A stretch of 64,000 bases of DNA, taken from the NCBI GenBank assembly GCA_030340625.1, contig JAOPHQ010005416.1, positions 118,501 to 182,500 on the forward strand, read 5' to 3'. The notes beneath the pieces are model-generated. The model ran no database searches. It saw only the letters and a list, made by a program, of their open reading frames with translations, and was not told the DNA's origin. This document shows positions 45,620 to 64,000 of the stretch, one piece after another; positions within the stretch are counted from its first letter, which is position 1, and the number at the start of each line of letters is the position of its first letter. Position numbers and translations under genes: made by a program. This DNA comes from Merluccius polli (lineage: Eukaryota; Chordata; Actinopteri; Gadiformes; Merlucciidae).

Positions 45620-46185
45620 TATACAGAGAGAGAGAGAGAGAGAGAGAGACTCCGAAAACTATTCCTAAACTATATTACCATGTTTCCGCATTGAAATTGC
45701 CAAATAATGGTACTAGTCTCGGCGCTACAACAAATATCCAGTGGGGCCGTAGTTGAGCATAGTGAAAGTGGTTTGTCTCTACAGCACTGCTAGACCTTTA
45801 GTATGAATGTAATGAGTACCAAGGTCTAGTTAGGACTAGGCTAATTCAGTGGTATGCTCCCTAGGAGAAAATTATACACACAAAAAAATCACTAAAATAG
45901 TGCATTCTCGTTGCTTTCCTAATAATCTGACTAAGAACTGAAAGATAAATCACTTGGGTGTAAATACATGCAAGGACACGCACGTTTTACATTAACTGAA
46001 AACGTCAAGTGAGGGGGCATGAGAATGAAGTGGGGGGACACTGCCCCCTGGTGCCCCCTCGTGGAGCCGACTCTGAATAGTACACTTGATTTTATGAGTA
46101 GTTAACCTATATGATATGGAAGTGTTTTTTTAGATTAACATTGGAAACGTGGTGATATCTAACCCTATCAGCAAAATAAGGACAT
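45620..46185. other. Spacer between the Tc1 element and fip1l1
   Basis: A (GA)n tract at 45626-45650, then a repeat of the target flank (gaaaactattcct ... tattaccatgttt) also seen at about 44352 and 29622. No gene is seen. Confidence 0.6.
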
Positions 46186-46191
46186 TTTATT
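46186..46191 (-). terminator. Probable fip1l1 polyadenylation signal
   Basis: AATAAA on the minus strand, about 330 bases after the stop codon. It is the first clear signal downstream. Confidence 0.5.
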
Positions 46192-46521
46192 AAATTTAGA
46201 AACAAGCTGTGATTTTATATTGTTTGCTACTTCTGCAAAAGCTGGGCTGAATAAATCTGACAGGCATCACAAATCTTATCAAAAGCTCTTTTAATCCATC
46301 CAACAACTCTTGCAGATGTTTCCATACAGAACGAAAATAAAGGGACAACCAAATATATTGCAATGATCACCACTATCTGTTGCTGCAGCAGCAGAAGTGG
46401 GCAGTGCTTCCTCACTACAGGGTCAACAGAAAACCACTCAAAATGATGGCTCAGCCAGGGTGGGGGGGGGTGAATAGTTGAATATACAGGGATGACTTTA
46501 AAGTATAGGAGCAGCTTGTGG

Positions 46522-60224
<13,703 letters not shown>

Positions 60225-60529
60225 CTTTAACACACACGGAACAGCGACGCTTCCCACCGCGAAGAGGAGCTTTATTCGTTGAGGATTGAGCTTATGCGCG
60301 AGGCATTCAACACAGTTTACTGACAGCGGGAAAAGGGCAAAAATATGTACAGTATTTCCCTGTGAATAGGAATATGTCAAAACAATATGTTCACACATTC
60401 ATTTCAACCGCATACAGCATCGTAGACCCGGAAGAGATAGTCGGGTTTGTGTTGGGAAAGGGCAAGGCCTTTTTGTTCTGGAAAAAATCTACAGCGCCCC
60501 CAATGAAGCAGACGGTATCATTACAACCA

Positions 60530-60728
60530 TTTCTTCTTCTTCTTCTTCTTCTTCTTCTTCTTCTTCTTCTTCTTCTTCTTCTTCTTCTTCTTCTTCTTCT
60601 TCTTCTTCTTCTTCTTCTTCTTCTTCTTCTTCTTCTTCTTCTTCTTCTTCTTCTTCTTCTTCTTCTTCTTCTTCTTCTTCTTCTTCTTCTTCTTCTTCTT
60701 CTTCTTCTTCTTCTTCTTCTTCTTCTTC
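60530..60728. repeat. (CTT)~66 microsatellite
   Basis: Nearly pure CTT/GAA trinucleotide repeat of about 200 bases, some 300 bases upstream of the fip1l1 start codon. The poly-Leu, poly-Glu and poly-Lys frames through it are not genes. Confidence 0.97.
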
Positions 60729-60746
60729 ACAATTAAAGAACAATTA

Positions 60747-60822
60747 ATTCATTAACATGTTTAGAATGTATCCCCAAACATACGCCTATGTTTGGGGATA
60801 CATTCTAAACATGTTAATGAAT
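60747..60822. repeat. Perfect 36-bp-arm hairpin
   Basis: Arms 60747-60782 and 60787-60822 are exact inverted copies (ending ccccaaacata / tatgtttgggg) around a 4-base loop cgcc. Confidence 0.95.
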
Positions 60823-60869
60823 ACTGTAGTTTCCACATGTGATAAGAAGAGCCTAATTATATGCATGTA

Positions 60870-60879
<10 letters not shown>

Positions 60880-60900
<21 letters not shown>

Positions 60901-61080
60901 ATGTATGTATGTATGTATGTATGTATGTATGTATGTATGTATGTATGTATGTATGTATACGTGTGTGTGTGTGTGCGTGTGCGTGTGTGTGTGTGTGTGC
61001 AGGCACGAGTGTTGACTCTCTTTCAGTCTCTGCCTGTTCTCAAACAATGCTTTGATGCTAATGCATTCTAGTAATCATGC
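60880..61080. repeat. (TGTA)n and (GT)n microsatellites
   Basis: (TGTA)n at about 60882-60958, then a GT-rich tract to about 61000. Confidence 0.95.
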
Positions 61081-61321
61081 AAATCTAGTGCCATCATTTT
61101 TCTTCCTTTACTTTACCAATTATTAAATAATTATTTAATCTCTGTCGCCCCCAGTTCTATTTGTCCATGAGGCGGTTCCTGTCTCATTGTTATTGCTATC
61201 ATTATAACATTATTACATGCTCTCCCTCTGCCCTCCCTCGTTCTGTCTTATTACATGACTCCATTTACTTTACCAATTATTAAATCATTATTTAATGTCA
61301 GTTTTTTTGCCATCTTTAATT

Positions 61322-61365
<44 letters not shown>

Positions 61366-62040
61366 TCTCTATGTCCGTGAGGCTGTTCCTGTGTCATTGT
61401 TATTACATTCTCTCCCTCTGCCCTCCCTCATTCTGTCTTTTTACATCACTCCATTAACACATTCAGCCCCTCCCCTCACCTCCCCTCACCTCCCCTCCCA
61501 CCATCCTCCCACTTCTCCTCCCTAATTTATTTTATTTGCTCTCACTTTCCCCCACCACACCATCTACCTGCCTCTCTTCCTCCTTAATCCCCCTTTCATT
61601 GCTTCTGTTCATAGTTCTCTCGCTTTTTCTCTCCTCTCTTCCAAGTGGCACCCCCCCCCCCCCCCCCCCTTCCTCCTTACGGGGGATTAGGGGTGGCTCA
61701 CAGTTTCGTCGATGCTAATCAGGTTTATCCATGCAGAGGGCGATCGTTGGGCTATCGCTAATTACAAAGATATTAGCTCACTGTGATATGTGCCCTGGCA
61801 CCTTTTCAATCCACATCGTGTTGGATCAAGCATATGGTTATGTTGGTAGTCGGCCTGTGTGTATTGTGTAAGCCCAGTCCTGTGTGGACTGTATACTGGT
61901 CAGTTTCAGCTTTATGTATGACAAAGATCCATCTGTCGTAGTGGAGAACCATGAGGGGCTTATGCTTGCGCTATTAGGGCGGTGCTGATCTCTTTCAAAG
62001 CCTTCGATGCTTTATTGATATAGGCTATACTATGACAGGA
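61080..62040. other. Pyrimidine-rich sequence without a recognised gene
   Basis: (CT)n at 61323-61360, repeated tctccctctgccctccctc phrases (about 61220 and 61410), poly-C at about 61649-61668. Nothing codes recognisably on either strand. Confidence 0.6.
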
Positions 62041-62059
62041 AATAAAACATGTGAAGTTC

Positions 62060-62430
62060 ACTGGTACTGGGATTCTTTAACCCAAAAGCAAGACAAGGAG
62101 ACAGAATTGCAAGGAAAGTTCAGTTTACTTTGTTAACAGGCAAAGTCAACACCTGAGATCAGTCACTCAGGCAAACAAATCCAACAAGGAGCAGGCAGGG
62201 ACTCCAAGGTCCAGAAAACAGGCAAACAGAGCCCAAACAGGCAGGTCCGGAAAACACAGGAACGCCAAACGCAGCCCCACTTAGCATAACACACAAGACA
62301 ATCAGGCAACAAACAGTCGTGGACTGATATTTATACTGAGGGACTAGTGAGGGAATGAGCTGCAGGTGAGGAGATATGGGGACAAGGAGGAGACTGCATA
62401 GCAAGGGGGAGTGGCTGATCTGAAATGACA
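62060..62430. mobile_element. Unclassified dispersed repeat, similar in type to 10042-10778
   Basis: cccaaaagcaagacaaggag, aaagttcagtttactttg, several acaggcaaa / aacaggcagg units and gactgatatttatactgag give the same architecture as the 10-kb repeat. Ends were not defined. Confidence 0.4.
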
Positions 62431-62439
62431 GGAGAGTTA

Positions 62440-63067
62440 AACCAGATGAAAATAACTAATAGTTAGGGAAATGAGATGACAATATGGGATGTTTTAGGAT
62501 GTTTTAGCACAATGATTGTAACATTAAACAAGCAGGAGCTGGGCTGAGCTGAATTCTGAGCTAGACATTGTCCTGATACGAGTTCAACCAAATGGAGTTT
62601 GATCAAATCAAAGTCAAATGTCTTAACTTGTTCCTAAGAGGAAATGATTTTGTGTTGACGCTCAAGGCAGTCCAGTTCTCTGTGCTGTGCTAGATGTGTG
62701 AAGGACCACAATTTAACCAAGGAGAAACACTTACCAACCACACAAAATGGATTCGAATGCAGTCCACCGCACTGAGCACATTGACAGAAGTGGAAAAAGA
62801 TGGACATACCTGCTTTATTGTCCAGTCAGCAACAACTCCGCCTCGTGCATCATAAAATAGAAAGGACTTATGAGATCTGTGTGTGTGTGTGTGTGTACTG
62901 TGTACTGTGTGTGTACTGTGTACTGTGTGTGTGTGTGTGTGTGTGTGCGTGTGCGTGCGCAAGCAAGCAAGCACGCGCGTGTGTGTGTAGATAGCTGCAT
63001 TTGTACGTGATTGAGTTAGGATGAGCATATGCGTCAAAGGGAGAGAGGCTGTAAGAAAGAGTCAGAG

Positions 63068-63146
<79 letters not shown>

Positions 63147-63338
63147 ATGGGGGATGCTTTCTATTACGTAATCTAAGTGGCTATTTTTCTTATAGAAAAC
63201 CTCTGGTTGCCCTTTGTAAGATGCCTGTCCTCATTTGTCTAAAAGGAGAGACTGAGTCACGCTGAGGCAGGCAGGCGCACACACACACGCACACACACAC
63301 ACACACACAAACACACACATGCACACGCACAAACGCAC

Positions 63339-63378
<40 letters not shown>

Positions 63379-63532
63379 CCGCACACATAAACAAATACGG
63401 ACACAGCAACCCATAGTGACTCAGCCCTGATCTGCCATAGACACCTCAATGATAAATAATGCAATGTATAAACTACTCAAATGACATCCAACAGCACAGA
63501 AGACATAGGGATGATCTTGGTGACACACACAC

Positions 63533-63573
<41 letters not shown>

Positions 63574-63582
63574 CACACACAC

Positions 63583-63615
<33 letters not shown>

Positions 63616-64000
63616 GGCACACCATCCCTGGCACATATGGGCAGTTGGATTATGTTGGACAGGTGTATTCTTTGACACTTGCAGGCGGGGTCATGTTTGC
63701 CTGAGAGAGTTCGTTTTTGTCTCACATTCAGGAAGGTTCAGGAACGAGTTCAGTTGTTTAAGTCAGTTGTAGGACATTCATATGAATTGATGTTCACCCA
63801 GAGGAGATGGCGTGTATTGGCTCAGGCTCTGCTAAAGAAGGTTATGTGCTGAATGTGTAAATGATTCTAGCTTGCTTGCATATTCAACCAACCCTAACCC
63901 ATTTATTGGACTTGAAACAGCAAAGGTTAACGTTGTAGCAGTAGTAGCAGCATGTTTCAACAACTCCACACTTTGTCAACGGTTGTTTTTCAGCTGATTC
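62440..64000. other. Gene-free stretch with microsatellites
   Basis: (GT)n at about 62879-62966, (GA)n at about 63076-63143, (CA)n at about 63276-63377 and 63523-63618. No exon or transposon terminus recognised between or after them. Confidence 0.7.

Noticed and set aside
60362..60743. Poly-Leu, poly-Glu and poly-Lys open frames
   Set aside because: They are translations of the CTT microsatellite in different frames, with no conserved flanks.

Overview
The window is vertebrate nuclear DNA, almost certainly from a ray-finned (teleost) fish. It holds a complete split gene for the polyadenylation factor FIP1L1, tandem goose-type lysozyme genes of the fish form (no signal peptide, ATG-G first exon), a fish-type Helentron, many small hAT-like elements with 8-bp target duplications, a Tc1 element, PIF/Harbinger debris, and dense CA, GA, CT and CTT microsatellites. 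Introns have GT-AG ends, and there is no operon-like organisation.

Layout. 1-3.06 kb: the last codons and 3' LTR of a Gypsy-type retrotransposon, the LTR split by a hAT-like element that itself carries a nested foldback. 3.06-6.4 kb: a non-autonomous element whose promoter matches that of the Helentron at 17 kb; it carries a small spliced gene of unknown function. 6.5-9.8 kb and 12.5-16.8 kb: two large palindromic (foldback) elements, separated by minisatellite and nested DNA transposons. 16.9-26 kb: a decayed Helentron with a herpesvirus-tegument-like (C76-like) protease domain, an OTU domain, HUH Rep, helicase and an AP-endonuclease-like domain, broken by at least six frame disruptions. 26-44.3 kb: three goose-lysozyme copies on the minus strand within segmental duplications. 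Copy A (27.7-28.4 kb) has lost its first three exons. Copy B (31.1-34.0 kb) keeps all five exons but has Val in place of the catalytic Glu and has lost its promoter. Copy C (42.6-44.1 kb) is intact, with a TATA box and an interferon-response-type element. 44.4-45.6 kb: a Tc1 element with one frameshift in its transposase. 46.2-60.2 kb: fip1l1 on the minus strand, 16 coding exons, 560 codons, with transposons and long dinucleotide repeats in its introns. 60.5-64 kb: simple repeats and transposon debris with no gene I can support.

The probable working host genes are fip1l1 (mRNA 3'-end processing) and lysozyme copy C (innate immunity), with copy B as a possible non-catalytic paralogue. The most unusual items are the promoter-sharing spliced cargo gene at 3.9-6.1 kb, the protease domains of the Helentron, the catalytic-site loss in lysozyme B, a GC-rich motif that recurs inside unrelated transposons, and the GT-repeat-bounded intron of fip1l1. 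All calls come from reading the sequence; no database search was possible.
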